A stretch of 64,000 bases of DNA, taken from Siphonodentalium dalli (taxonomy: Eukaryota; Mollusca; Scaphopoda; Gadilida; Siphonodentaliidae). A model generated the notes under the pieces. That model was not told the origin of the DNA, did not search any database, and worked only from the letters and a program-made list of their open reading frames with translations. Made by a program: the position numbers and the translations under genes. This document shows, in pieces, positions 1 to 10,406 of the stretch (positions within the stretch are counted from its first letter, which is position 1; each line of letters starts with the position of its first letter). Location: NCBI GenBank assembly GCA_032622095.1, contig CP136066.1, forward strand, positions 147,029,559 through 147,093,558, given 5' to 3'.

Positions 1-59
1 GGATGAGCGATGTAGTCTGTAGGGCGTGCCAAGTAAAGAGTAAAATCCAAGATGGCTGC

Positions 60-224
60 CAGCGTTTTTTGACGATAGTTCTATTTTGGCATTCCGGCTA
101 ATCTGCCATCCGTGACATTACTTCATACTTAGCAGACTATGAAATAATGGAAATATGGTTACCTTATTATACAAAGCAGAGACTATATAGAAACCAACAA
201 TATTTGAGTACAGTACCCCTTTAA
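60..224 (-). repeat. Fragment of TTAA-bounded dispersed repeat (family A)
   Basis: This stretch matches 27059-27180 (opposite orientation) and 34195-34335 (same orientation). Shared landmarks are a block reading GCATTCCGGCTAATC, then GGTTACCTTATT, then ACAGTACCCCT ending in TTAA at 221-224. The matching end at 27059 also abuts TTAA. The other end lies outside the window or is lost. No coding sequence is visible. Confidence 0.6.
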
Positions 225-307
225 TGAAAGAATTGAGAACAGAGATTTTCAAAATCAAATGTAGCAAGTACTATGTCGCTAAACTGCCACTTATTAATCC
301 GAATTAA

Positions 308-1319
308 AGCCACACACACGGCGGTTTGCGCTCCAAAATACACCGAAAAATATTTCCCTTTTAAAGTTTTCCCGGTATCGAAATAGGTCGATAAATACTT
401 GAACTACCTTTCTACGACCATTAAATGTCCCAGAAAGACACAGTGAAGTCATAAAAAATCCAACATTGATCACGACGTTTGGGTTCCAAACAAAAACACA
501 GCCGTGTGCACGGCATGGAACAAAAAAGAGCGTTCCGTGTTAATCTATTCCTGTGATGGTAGACTAAAATGGCTGTGACCATGCATGGATTTTTTTTTTT
601 TCAGAGCATATATGAAGCAGGCATATCAATATTTCGTGTATTTGTCAACCTATGTTATACCTCCTTCCCTTTGCCAAGTTGTTTGCCCTAAATTAGCCAG
701 ATATCTTTCAAGAATCAATGGTGCAAAAACTGGTGGCATTTCCGTACTCTATATAATAAGCAACAAATCAATTGAAGACACATGTTCCAATTCCAAAATG
801 TATAATTCAAAAGTGTGCAATCGATGAATAATTTCTTGAAAATTGAAAGTAAATTTTGCCAGCTATATATGATTGAAGCCTTACGACCGAACAACAGTTA
901 GATGCAAATTTTAGGCAGTCCAATCAGCTGGTCCAATGCGGAGTACTCACATCAAAACACTTAAACGAACATGGCTCGATCTTCCAAATGTTGTCTATAT
1001 ACGTAATTTGGAAGGAGGTATAAGATATATAGGTTGATAAATACACGAAATATTGATATACCGGTTTCATATATGCTCTGAAAAATACTTGCCATGGTCA
1101 AAGCCATTTTCCAACTGTTTTCAATTTTTCATATGCAGGAGTGAAACAAACGCTCATTATTTCGGCCATATCAGGAATAGATTAACACGGAAAGCTCCTT
1201 TCTGTTCCATGTCGCGCACATTGTGTTGTTTGTTTGGGACTCAAACACCGTGTTCGAAGTATACCGAGTATAAAAGGATATGGTCCCATAAATGGCCGTA
1301 TTTAGTGTACAGTGCCCCT
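308..1319. mobile_element. TTAA-flanked non-autonomous DNA transposon with foldback arms (family B)
   Basis: TTAA at 304-307 and 1320-1323 bracket the element, which begins AGCCACAC and ends GCCCCT. Inside is a long imperfect inverted repeat: about 470-664 pairs with about 1014-1260, with a central loop of about 350 bp. Both arms carry the block TTCCGTGTTAATCTATTCCTG and the block AGAGCATATATGAA. The beginning is repeated at 1652 and, inverted, at 27745. No transposase frame is seen; the short frames at 585 and 1053 are simply the arms. TTAA target sites are known for piggyBac and Kolobok elements. The ends start AG rather than CC, so Kolobok-like is my inference. Confidence 0.5.
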
Positions 1320-1651
1320 TTAAACATAATATGATATCAGTGAGAGAAACAGATATTGAGAATTAGAGAGTTAGATTAGAGACACGCAGAAGAGAATTTG
1401 AAGATATGTGGATAATATACATATTTTGAAGAGCTGTACCTATATAGCCTCTGAGCCGACGTTGCATCACGGTAACAGTTCACAAGGGTTCGAAGAATTT
1501 GAATTCGCATGCAGGAGTGTTTTATAATGTGATATTGTTGTAAACTAACGTATTCTTGCATATCGTTCGATTTGGTCTGGTTTCTATGCGCGCGCGTGGT
1601 TTAACGGGAGCGTCTTCGTGGTCAGTATTAATTGAATCGTTTGGTGCTTAA

Positions 1652-1922
1652 AGCTACATGGCTGTTTGCACTTCAATATACACCTAATATTATTCGCTTT
1701 TTAATTTTTCCCGGTATCGAAATAGGTCGTTAATTATCTGAACTACCTTTCTACTAGCATTCTATAGCCCAAAAAAGACGCATTGAAGTGATGAAAAATA
1801 AACTGAAGATTGTAAACGGCTGGAAAATTGCTATAGCTTTTGGCAAGTATTTTTTTTTTCAGAGCATACGAAGCCGGAATATCAATATTTCGTATATTTA
1901 TCGACCTATAGTATCCGTCCCT
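1652..1922 (+). repeat. Truncated copy of family B
   Basis: It follows TTAA at 1648-1651 and repeats the start of the element at 308: a GGC.GTTTGC.CT block, CCCGGTATCGAAATAGGTCG, GAACTACCTTTCTAC, then an AGAGCATA.GAAGC block at 1860. The right part is missing. Confidence 0.55.
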
Positions 1923-2206
1923 ATAAAATTACGTAGACAAAATTTTGGAGGTTCGAATGAGTCATGACCGTTTAAGATAATCGTTCGTACTTCTTTGAAA
2001 AATGGTTATGTTATATCGTCATGTGAGAGTTCAGTGGAACCACGGATATAGTATCTCGGTGGTAAAGTTACAATGCCAGGCAATAAAGCTATGTGTGTGT
2101 GGTATCTTTCACTTTGAGTAAATAATGTTCGGTATCCTCAAGCTCACTGCAAGCACACTTCTAAAGGTTGGTTAGAAACAAAGTATAAATATGTTTGGTA
2201 ATTTAA

Positions 2207-2670
2207 AGGTACTCAATCCGAACGGAGGGTCCCCATCTCAACAGATTCCAACAACAACAATTCGATCAGAGGGTCCTATATTACTATTTCTTTGGGGGTA
2301 CAAAATATTTGATTCGAGTCGAGGAACCCATCAAACAAAGCTCAGAGTTATTAGATATTGATTTTTGAAATTTGTTATTTACTCGAGATGAGTACTAATA
2401 ATTGCCGTAATCTGCTCTGGATGTGTACTCCAAAATCTATTCAAACAGACAAGGATGGATAACTCTAAAATCAAGTGGTAATAACAGCGCAATTTTGACT
2501 GAGTTCTGGGCCAGATAATATTCCCGATAATGAAAAATAATAGATTTCTAAAATCGATATCTAACAAATCTGAGCTTTGATGGGTGACTTCCTCGACTCG
2601 AATCAAATATTTCTGACCCCCGAAGCCATTGAAATAGTAATTGAGAGGAGTTTTATCGGATTGAGTACCT
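2207..2670. mobile_element. TTAA-flanked MITE (family C)
   Basis: TTAA occurs at 2203-2206 and 2671-2674. The ends are AGGTACTCAATCCGA and its exact reverse complement; with TTAA the inverted match is 19 bp. Longer imperfect arms follow, both containing the ATTCGAGTCGAGGAA block. Length is 464 bp with no coding capacity. One arm of a relative is present at 45241-45360. The TTAA target and AGG end fit Kolobok-type elements; this is inference. Confidence 0.7.
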
Positions 2671-3094
2671 TTAAGTGGATACAGTGCATTCTATATAAGT
2701 CGCGAATACAATATATATATATGCGCGTCGCGTCTTCTTCTTGTTATAGAATTCTATGACTTTGAGAATTTCACTATCGAATCCATTATAGTCTTGCTTG
2801 AGTCAAAAGACACCTCCCTCAAAAAAAAAAACCCCACCCTGTCGCCAGCACTTTCCTGCAATAACTGCATATATGCTATTCCCAAAATTGTTCAGACCTC
2901 TATCAGAGACCGGACGGGAAATTTCATACCTGCCAAAACATTAGTTGGAAATTTCACACTAACAATAGGTTGAAAATGTTTTTGTAGTTTGATTTTCAAA
3001 CAATTTATTGGGGGAATTAATTGTATTTGGACCATGCAATATTTGCATATTTTCCTATTTTTTTGTCAAAATTTTGCACTGAATGGTCATCATT

Positions 3095-3371
3095 TTGAAA
3101 TTTCCAACTCTAGGAAGGCTTGAGGCTAGTCTAGATGCCAGGATTTTGCGATTTTCTTGTTCAGATTTCAAAAATGGTCGGCCCGGTGTGTCAATGTCCC
3201 TCCCACGTGGCCACTACAAAACTGCTAATTAGTATAACAAAACAATATTGTACTACATTTGGTCAAAATTGTGGACTGAAGAGGTTTGAAATTTCCAACA
3301 CTAGGAAAGCTTCAGTTGAGGCCAGTCAAGATGCTCGGATTTGCGATTTTCTTGTATAGGTTTCAAACTGT
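3095..3371 (+). repeat. Diverged tandem duplication, about 190-bp period
   Basis: The run GAAATTTCCAAC.CTAGGAA followed by GAGGC.AGTC.AGATGC and GCGATTTTCTTGT occurs near 3097-3165 and again near 3290-3358. The intervening sequences differ. The segment is bordered downstream by G and C runs. No gene is evident. Confidence 0.5.
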
Positions 3372-3587
3372 TATCACACCGGGCCGAACAACCATGGTCA
3401 GCACGATGTGTCCTGGTCTATTGCCCGTAGCCGTGGGCATTTATCTGGAGTTAGACCACTAGATGTTAGGATTTATGCAGTTTTTCAGGTTAAAATATCT
3501 GAATGTTCTCATACCGGGAATATAGAACCATGGTTTATGAATATATAGGATATTATGGGATATTGGGCCTGAGCACTCAGGTGCAAG

Positions 3588-3704
3588 GGGGGGGGGGGGG
3601 GTGCGAATGCGAATGGAATTGTGCAAAACTTGTGTTTGGTCTTATTCTGATTTAAGGGGGATGCAGTTGGAATTTCCCAAGGTGGACACCCCCCCCCCCC
3701 CCCC
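3588..3704. repeat. G-run and C-run low-complexity segment
   Basis: A run of about 15 G near 3588-3601 and a run of about 16 C near 3689-3704 face each other about 90 bp apart, so they could pair as a stem. The frames here are translation of homopolymers and are not annotated as genes. Confidence 0.7.
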
Positions 3705-3802
3705 ACGGAGCCCCTCTAGCCACGTCCCTGGCCTCTATAAATTGTTTCAGTGTAGTTGGTTACGTCACACTCTGTAATTACTTGAACGAATTTCAACATA
3801 AA

Positions 3803-4015
3803 ATGGAGCGCATAGTTCAAAGTGATTCTATTATTTCTTCACGTATCTATAGATCAGATGTTCAGTCATCGATAGAAATTAATCGTATAGATGCCGCGAT
3901 GTTTAATTATCAGAAAAGTATCGCACAAAGGTATCGAGAACGTGACATGGCACCGAACCGCATTCAAGTGATTACAGATTGTGAAAGTAGAACTGACAAG
4001 AATCAGACAGAGTGA
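3803..4015 (+). CDS. Possible terminal coding exon, unidentified
   Basis: I do not recognise this product. A 70-residue frame from ATG at 3803 to TGA at 4013 is hydrophilic and non-repetitive, with a tract containing YQKSIAQRYRERD. An AATAAA poly(A)-type signal lies 15 bp after the stop at 4030-4035. Candidate splice acceptors (TTTCAG, GTGTAG) occur about 40-50 bp upstream, so it could be the last exon of a plus-strand gene whose other exons I cannot find. Against this, it is short, sits among repeats and shows no known domain. It could equally be a chance frame. Confidence 0.2.
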   Translation: MERIVQSDSIISSRIYRSDVQSSIEINRIDAAMFNYQKSIAQRYRERDMAPNRIQVITDCESRTDKNQTE

Positions 4016-4035
4016 TCTTTATTCAGCAAAATAAA

Positions 4036-6540
4036 AGCATACGTAATAAATGTTCACAAGATCACGATCATGGGTGGAGGGAGAGCATGCAGATAAGTGA
4101 TTGAGTGGGGTATGTATATATTTTTTTACTGAGAGAAATGCTTCTATCACAAGGGCATAATTTACTTTTCTATATTTTTTTCCACAAAATGGGACAGAAT
4201 TGTACTATTTTTATAGACTGATCGTTGAAGTCAAAATGCAATGTCAACTTAGAACAAATTGGTAATAAGGCAAATTTGGGTCCAAAAAATGCGCAAATGT
4301 CCACGGAACAAGATATCCCAAATCCGCTTGGGGAACCTATATAATTCAAGATGTCGTCCAGCATCGTTCTGGATACCGAGTGTTGTCTTAAATACGAGCA
4401 TAACACAACAGGAGAAGCTGAAATAACAGGCTGGGTGTAAATCAAACAACATTAACCCAGACACAGAAATGGCTATCAAAATGGCCGGAATATAATGAAA
4501 TTTGACAATGGCAGAAATTGCATGAATATTCCACCGAGTTGGTAAATAAGAACGAATTACATAAACATATGCCCCTTAAAGGTTAAACGTCATTCACACA
4601 TATCAAGCTCAAGGATTTACTGATATGTCGGCAACACGAAATGAAACAAAAGTCCTTGGTGTTTTAAAGTATGATTTCGGCTTTAACTACATCGATTTGG
4701 TCGCGCATGGTAATTTAATGAATGTAATTAACAATTAATGCGTCGCTCTGCGGTCCGCGTCAATTTCATCCGACATGTTTAACCTAACGTTTAACCTAAC
4801 ACACACTCCAAAGTGCCCACCCTTTCGTTATGAAATTCACTTATACTTTCAGGATCTTCTACAGCTCCCGTGATAATGAACCATCCAGTTTATTTTGCAG
4901 CCATGCTCATGTTATTGAAACAAGACATATGTTTATGTATTGAAGTTGAAACCAGCTGCACGGTCACCAGGGCCCGATGATGCTCAAATTCGTATCTTAC
5001 ATACGACTAAATTTCAGTATTCCAGTCCCATTTACCGCCATATTGTTCGTATATCTTTCATTTCTTTGTGAACAGCTGGATCTTGGTACAAAACAATGCA
5101 ATATTCATATATGCCACCTTTCCTCACGATAACGACTCAGATCTAATATTTATAAAGTTACTCAGAATAGTTGATTCTCGAATTAGAAACTCCTTAATCC
5201 ACACTTGCTCAGTCTGTCGATGTCTCCATTTACGGTTGTGTGTACGGCATATATATGCAATATTTGGAAGCACAAGCAAACTTTATGGCACGGTTGCAGA
5301 TAACGTTCTTCAACTCGGATATGTGGCCTAAGTGAATATAACTGAATATATATTCGGTTATAAAAGCAATCTTTATCCTCTTTATATATCGGCTATTTTT
5401 TAATATATATTTAAAGAATGGATTGGAATGGGTAATGCTACTAATTATAATCTAATACGATGCTTCTCGGGAACAAAAGCGAAAACTTCATATTCTTCAG
5501 TACATGATTGGACACAATGTCTTTAATAGTGTGAGACAAGGAGCATATACCGATAACTAGATGAGTCTTCGTCGTAAATACTGACTATAACGGTGCACTT
5601 TGAAAGGTCGGATTGTGAACGTGTCAAAATATATGACATATAGTTATTCATGAGAGTATTCTGACTACACTGTGTCAACAAAAGACATCAACATCAAGGT
5701 ATGTCTAAAACCTTTGGACATTATTACATTAGGCTTGGAGTATACAATCAAAACATATTAGCATTATGCATATGGGGATGTCATTGGTACACTTGTAGAC
5801 AGAGTTGTGTATACCAAACTTGTAAGATATGTCGATCTTTATGACAACATATTCGAGTGGTTATCTCGAACAATTCCTCGAAATGGGTACATGGTTCTTA
5901 GAATATAAGTTTCTCTTATGTGCTGCAATTATTATTTGTTGCAATTTCGACAACATACAGAGCATTCTATAACAGTATGGAAATATCACACAAATGTGAA
6001 TTTCAATTGATTTAGGCCATTTGATGGTCATCTAAGAAGGTTTATTGTTCAAATCAGTCGTATCAGTATTTGTCAGTTGTATATATGTTGATTTAGTCTA
6101 AAGTCGTGCAAAAAGTACCGTCTATTGCGAATATTCTATACGTTTCGATACTGACGATCATCTTGGACGCCATGCTGAATTGTGACTTTTCTTCTAAAAG
6201 AGGATTTCAGAGGATTTTGGATATTATTTTCTACAGTGTCATTCGCACAGAATGACACAAAACCGCCTTATTACTAATTTATTCCATAGGCCAGTCGCCC
6301 AATCGACCAAAATATATATTGGACCATTGTACTGTTCAACAGTATTGTGTATGTTTTTTTAATATTTTTAAATTTTTAAACAGTTTAGTGCTATATGCGT
6401 GTCCCACCAGATGTCTCTCCTGTGCGTTTCTGTGTTTCATTTGAGGGGATGAATATTAATGCAAATGTGTCTTTTCAAAGCGTTTCACATAATTTGCTGT
6501 TGTTGTGAATTTTGGGACAGATAGAGTATCATTTAAGTAT
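4036..6540. other. AT-rich interval, no supported gene
   Basis: Only short unconvincing frames occur on either strand. I see no long inverted repeats, splice-bounded exon or RNA gene. Short low-complexity runs such as the T-rich tract near 6350 are the only structure noted. Confidence 0.5.
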
Positions 6541-6649
6541 CATTTAATTCTTTCACCATAGTACAATGGTATTAAGAATATACATGGTATTACATATATA
6601 AATACATAAACAAACAAACAAGGTCGCAATGACGATGGTTGTGATAACT

Positions 6650-7369
6650 TTAAGGGTCAGATGAACCAGGAGAGCAACTCGCTCTTTTATGTATAATGTG
6701 TATGAATCTACAAAGGTTGCGTATAATACTTGGCTTTCTATTTGAGAGAAGAATGGACAGTTTGCGACGATTGGGATACTTCCAATATGCATGTTTTATG
6801 TATAGTTTCCGTTCTTGTGATAGAGAGGGACACTCAAGTATAAAGTGATACTCGTCACCGACAATATTTGTTTCACATAAAGTGCACGTTCTCTCCAATA
6901 ACGGTGTTTTATTCCAGCGCCCAATTTCGATTGGTAAAACATGATTGGCTGTTCTAAATCGAGCTAGAGTAACTATATTAGTATCTGATCCGTGAAAAAT
7001 ATATGATTCTTCACAGAAACCGTGTTTGAAAGATTTATAAGTATTGCCTTTACAAGATGATGTCATCGATGAATGCCAGTTCTGAACGAACTGATCCCTC
7101 ATTTTATTTTTCAAATCCTTTATTAATCGTTTCTCGTCGATTCCGCGATTCTGAATGCTCCAAATAAAAGACATGCCTGCTTCATTTAGAATTTGTTTTA
7201 TCGATTTAAACCATGGGGACGCAAATGATGTTTCATCGGCCATGGATAAGGCAAGTTTATAAATTTTTCCACTCAACTGATTTTCTGAATTTGTGACAAG
7301 CTTAGTCCAGAATTTCATTATTTTTAAGTTGATATCAATATCAATAGAGCAACTTAAAGTATTAATCAA
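6650..7369 (-). pseudogene. C-terminal remnant of a non-LTR (LINE) retrotransposon ORF2
   Basis: A 239-residue minus-strand frame matches the region after the reverse transcriptase in many invertebrate LINE ORF2 proteins. It has a hydrophilic linker, a segment reading LARFRTANHVLPIEIGRW, then CTLC followed by GDEYHFILECPSLSQER, the characteristic CxxC...H...C zinc-binding motif. No reverse transcriptase lies upstream (above 7369), so the copy is 5'-truncated, as is usual for LINE insertions. The likely 3' tail extends to about 6550, an AT-rich stretch with a TACAATGGTATTAAG block. Residues before about position 20 may be flanking sequence. Family-level assignment (CR1/L2/Jockey group) is not possible from the tail alone. 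Confidence 0.75.
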
Positions 7370-7654
7370 ATGTTCCCGTCACATACACAGTCAAAGTGCA
7401 GTCAATCGAACATGCGCTGCATCACGTTCGTCGCGAAGTATGTCCATCACTGATGGAGTATATTTTTGGACATCATCTTCTTCACACAAGCCGGAAACCA
7501 TCTAGAAATGTGTGTTGGTGTTAGTCAAGATTCTTGTCTTATTAAGGGATTCAATCCATAATTAAATATCATTCTACATTAAAAACAACAATGCGGAAAA
7601 ATGGTTGTCTGTTCTACACATCTATCTAAATTAATCACGACACTTACTATACCC

Positions 7655-7734
7655 TCGCTCGCTCCCTCTCTCAATCTCTCTCCATCTCGGTCGCTCTATC
7701 TCTAGCTCTCTATCTATCTATCTATCTATCTCGC

Positions 7735-7817
<83 letters not shown>

Positions 7818-7899
7818 TAACGTTATATATCACCTATCTCTCATATCCCGACTCACTGTCTCTCCCTCTGTATGTATTCTCTATCGCGCGCGCGCTCTA

Positions 7900-7944
<45 letters not shown>

Positions 7945-7996
7945 ATATCTCTTATTTTGCTCTTTCTATTATATTTTTATATTATATTTAAAATGT

Positions 7997-8072
<76 letters not shown>

Positions 8073-8078
8073 GTCTAC
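7655..8078. repeat. Large (CT)n / (CTAT)n microsatellite block
   Basis: Nearly uninterrupted CT dinucleotides run at 7739-7811, 7903-7939 and about 7999-8068, with a short TCTA array near 7710 and a CG-rich interruption near 7885. It is strongly strand-asymmetric (pyrimidines on plus). Confidence 0.95.
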
Positions 8079-8152
8079 GTACTAACATTGTATCCCCTAT
8101 CTCTCATCTTGAAAATATACAAAAAAATACTTCCACCCACCCCCCCGCGACT

Positions 8153-8345
8153 TTGTCATTTGAACATGAACATGGCGGTTGTCAACACGAGAGCGCATTC
8201 GTAACCGAAGGCGACAAACAAGACACACGTTTATCCATATATCTCAATCTCCATCTTCGTTCTATTACCATTATCTGTCCGTTTACCCCCTCTCTTTCTT
8301 CTGGCCTCATTTTCGACGGAGCATCGTGGTTGCCCGAAGCTTAGG
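8153..8345 (-). pseudogene. Degenerate extra copies of the fibrinogen gene 3' end
   Basis: Two short segments resemble the end of the fibrinogen-domain gene at 8732-8815. At 8307-8335, ATTTTCGACGGAGCATCGTGG parallels the intact ATTTCCGACGGATCATCATGG. At 8170-8215, GGTTGTCAACACGAGAGCG and CGTAACCGAAGGCG parallel GGTTGTCCGCATTAGAGCG and GGTAACCGAATGCGG. Both sit in pyrimidine-rich DNA like that just past the gene's stop codon. They look like relics of local duplications of the gene tail; none encodes a domain. Confidence 0.45.
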
Positions 8346-8394
8346 CGATAGGCTAAACCACACATTATCTCTTTCTTTCCCCAAGCATATCTTT

Positions 8395-8747
8395 TCCACT
8401 CGCCAATTTCCCCCTCTCTACTAGCATCGTTTTCTTTCGTTGTATCCCCTTCTATCTCGTTCTCTCCCATCCCTCCTCTATACATCTCTCCCCTCCCTCT
8501 TTCTCCCTCTCTATATCCTTCTATATATCCCCCTTTCTCTCTCGATTGCTCCCACCCTAGTTCTCGCTCCATATCTGCCCTTCGCTATATATATTGCCAT
8601 TTCTCCATCTCTTTCTCACTCCTCACTTGCCCTCCCTCTCTATCATCACTAGCTCACTCCCTTGTATCTCCCTATTTCTCTTTCTCCCAGTCACACTTTC
8701 ACATCTCTCTATTTCATCTTCTTTCTCCTTCCTAGCTTCCACATTTC
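8395..8747. repeat. Pyrimidine-rich tract downstream of the fibrinogen-domain gene
   Basis: Imperfect C/T-rich sequence with many CTCTCC and TCTATAT words, almost purine-free on the plus strand. It is the presumed 3' flank (minus strand) of the lectin-like gene. No clear AATAAA is seen on the minus strand here. Long frames on both strands are low-complexity artefacts. Confidence 0.7.
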
Positions 8748-9844
8748 CGACGGATCATCATGGTTGTCCGCATTAGAGCGTGCTGGTAACCGAATGCGGT
8801 TTCCCACTGCATTCCTACCCCGTGAGCCACTTGTGTGTTATTCAGATATCTGCCATTCAGATTTCTTTGGTGACAACTATTGTACCACCATGCCCCGCCA
8901 TATAAGAATGCACAATTGCCACCATTCATATCGTTATCCGAATCCTTGGTCGTAAACGAGCGTCCTTCGCACACAACCATTGAGTCTCCTGCATCACCGT
9001 GGTCATATGTGGTCGTAATTTTGTAGAGGTTTGTTGAGTCGTCGAGAGCGAAATTTGAGTATTTGGCGTATACTTGCATCCCATTTGGTGAGGTCATTTT
9101 AATGTAAAGTTCGGTTGGACCCATCTGCGTCATCTGGTGAATCGTCTCCAGCCCGAGCCAGTACTCGTCGCACGCCGACATGTTTCCGAATCCGTCGACA
9201 TAGTCCGCCAAATTCCGGTAGAAATCGACCTTCCCGTTGAACCTCTGTTGAAACACCGTCCATCCACCTCCGTCTGTGTTCATGTCACATACGACGTTCT
9301 CTGTTATTCCGCTGGGTCGTATTGTGTACACACCATCCAGAAGGTATCCAGCTTCTCGTAGATCCTTGCAGTCTGAATGAAAGGGTACAATTATGTATCC
9401 ACCAAACATGTATTTGTAAATGGTCAACAAATGGTACTATAATGATTGTTTTGTTCAGGGTTCCAGACATCCCATTACAACAACATACACAATATGATTT
9501 AAACGTACATTTACCCCCATATCGCATATTCGATTCGCCAGTTGGAAGTCGAGCGGATAGGTCGTGTTAATACTTCACGTCCTACTACTGTTCCTTCTGA
9601 CTGGCCAGTGGGGTTCACCTGTGAGTTGTGTGGCGGCTTGCAAGAGCTAAGCTGCCCGGGTGAATCGGCGTTTTTTGTCGGGCCTCGGTGGACAATGGAT
9701 TCATCTATAAACCACACCGATGAACCCTATGTTAGCCGCGGCTCTGTGCTGACCGGCGCCAACCAGCCCGGCACCTTCAGCGGTGACATAGACGGAGAAG
9801 ACGACAAGGGTGGCGACAAAGAAAAGAGTGGAAAGACCTCTCAT
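8732..9844 (-). CDS. Secreted fibrinogen-related domain protein (ficolin/tachylectin-like), two exons
   Basis: Model: complement(join(8732..9372, 9775..9844)), 711 nt, 236 residues. Exon 1 starts at ATG 9844 and encodes MRGLSTLFFVATLVVFSVYVTA, a typical signal peptide with likely cleavage after VTA. It ends in a split codon with GT at 9774-9773. Exon 2 follows an AG at 9374-9373 after a short pyrimidine stretch. The two phases combine to give EDCKDL, and the frame stays open to TAG at 8734-8732. Exon 2 is a whole fibrinogen C-terminal domain: CDMNTDGGGWTVFQQR, DFYRNLADYVDGFG, EYWLGLETIH, the calcium-loop-like DSDNDMNGGNCA, GAWWYNSCH, LNGRY and a terminal MMIRR. Such domains bind carbohydrates or acetyl groups in innate immunity; the ligand here is unknown. 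Extra cysteines occur at SACDE, VVCEG and KCGS. There is no collagen or coiled-coil region in this model; further small exons in the 402-bp intron cannot be excluded. An in-frame ATG at 9883 would add 13 residues before the signal peptide and is less likely. Confidence 0.8.
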
Positions 9845-10398
9845 GCCGTCGCAGGAACTCCGATCGGAGGGCCAAGTGGACACAGAAAAGAGCTGAGAGA
9901 CGCGCCCAGATCATCCCCACTTGGCTTCCGGACTGGACCACCCTCCACTGACAGACCACCACCACATAAGCCCACTGACGTAATCAAGGCAGCTACTGCA
10001 GTGGGCGAGATGAGACTGACCCACCATCACCATCACAATCAGACCAGGAGGCACCGATTTTGAGCCGGCTGCACATCCACAGTTCGTCATTGAGCTGTAC
10101 ACCACTTACGCGTCCCTACCACCAGTGACACTGGGAGAGATCCAGACATCAGTCGCTCCAGCAGCGGGGTGGGGGCGTTATTTCAAGTACCGATACGACA
10201 ATAGGTCAATGTATGGGGCAGTTAATGTGATGTGAAAGTGGGCGGAGCTTATGTCGAGGTAGGGGGTGTGGCTTCATATCTGCAATTAGTCACGGTGATG
10301 ATAACGTCCATACCTGGAAAAGGGACACAAATTCGTTTATTAGACGTACCTTTACACAGAAAGAGAAGCCGGGACCAAAGAATGTACAAACTTCAATA

Positions 10399-10406
10399 AG
10401 TGGGAC
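10399..10406 (+). repeat. Target-site duplication, left (AGTGGGAC)
   Basis: Exact 8-bp direct repeat of 21448-21455, immediately outside the inverted ends of the 11-kb element. Removing the element and one copy gives a continuous AAGTGGGACAGTACACC site. Confidence 0.65.

Noticed and set aside
3509-3706. Frame across G and C runs
   Set aside because: Glycine and proline homopolymers produced by the runs; no independent support.
4170-4479. Overlapping minus-strand frames of 76-91 codons
   Set aside because: No signal peptide, domain, splice context or compositional support; two registers are equally open, as expected by chance.
8231-8572. 113-codon minus-strand frame rich in EREGERGRGE
   Set aside because: Translation of the pyrimidine-rich tract; low-complexity composition only.
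9542-10063. 173-codon plus-strand open frame opposite the lectin gene's first exon
   Set aside because: It is proline/histidine/glycine-rich, has no domain, and lies antisense to a signal-peptide exon whose splice phase and frame are well supported.
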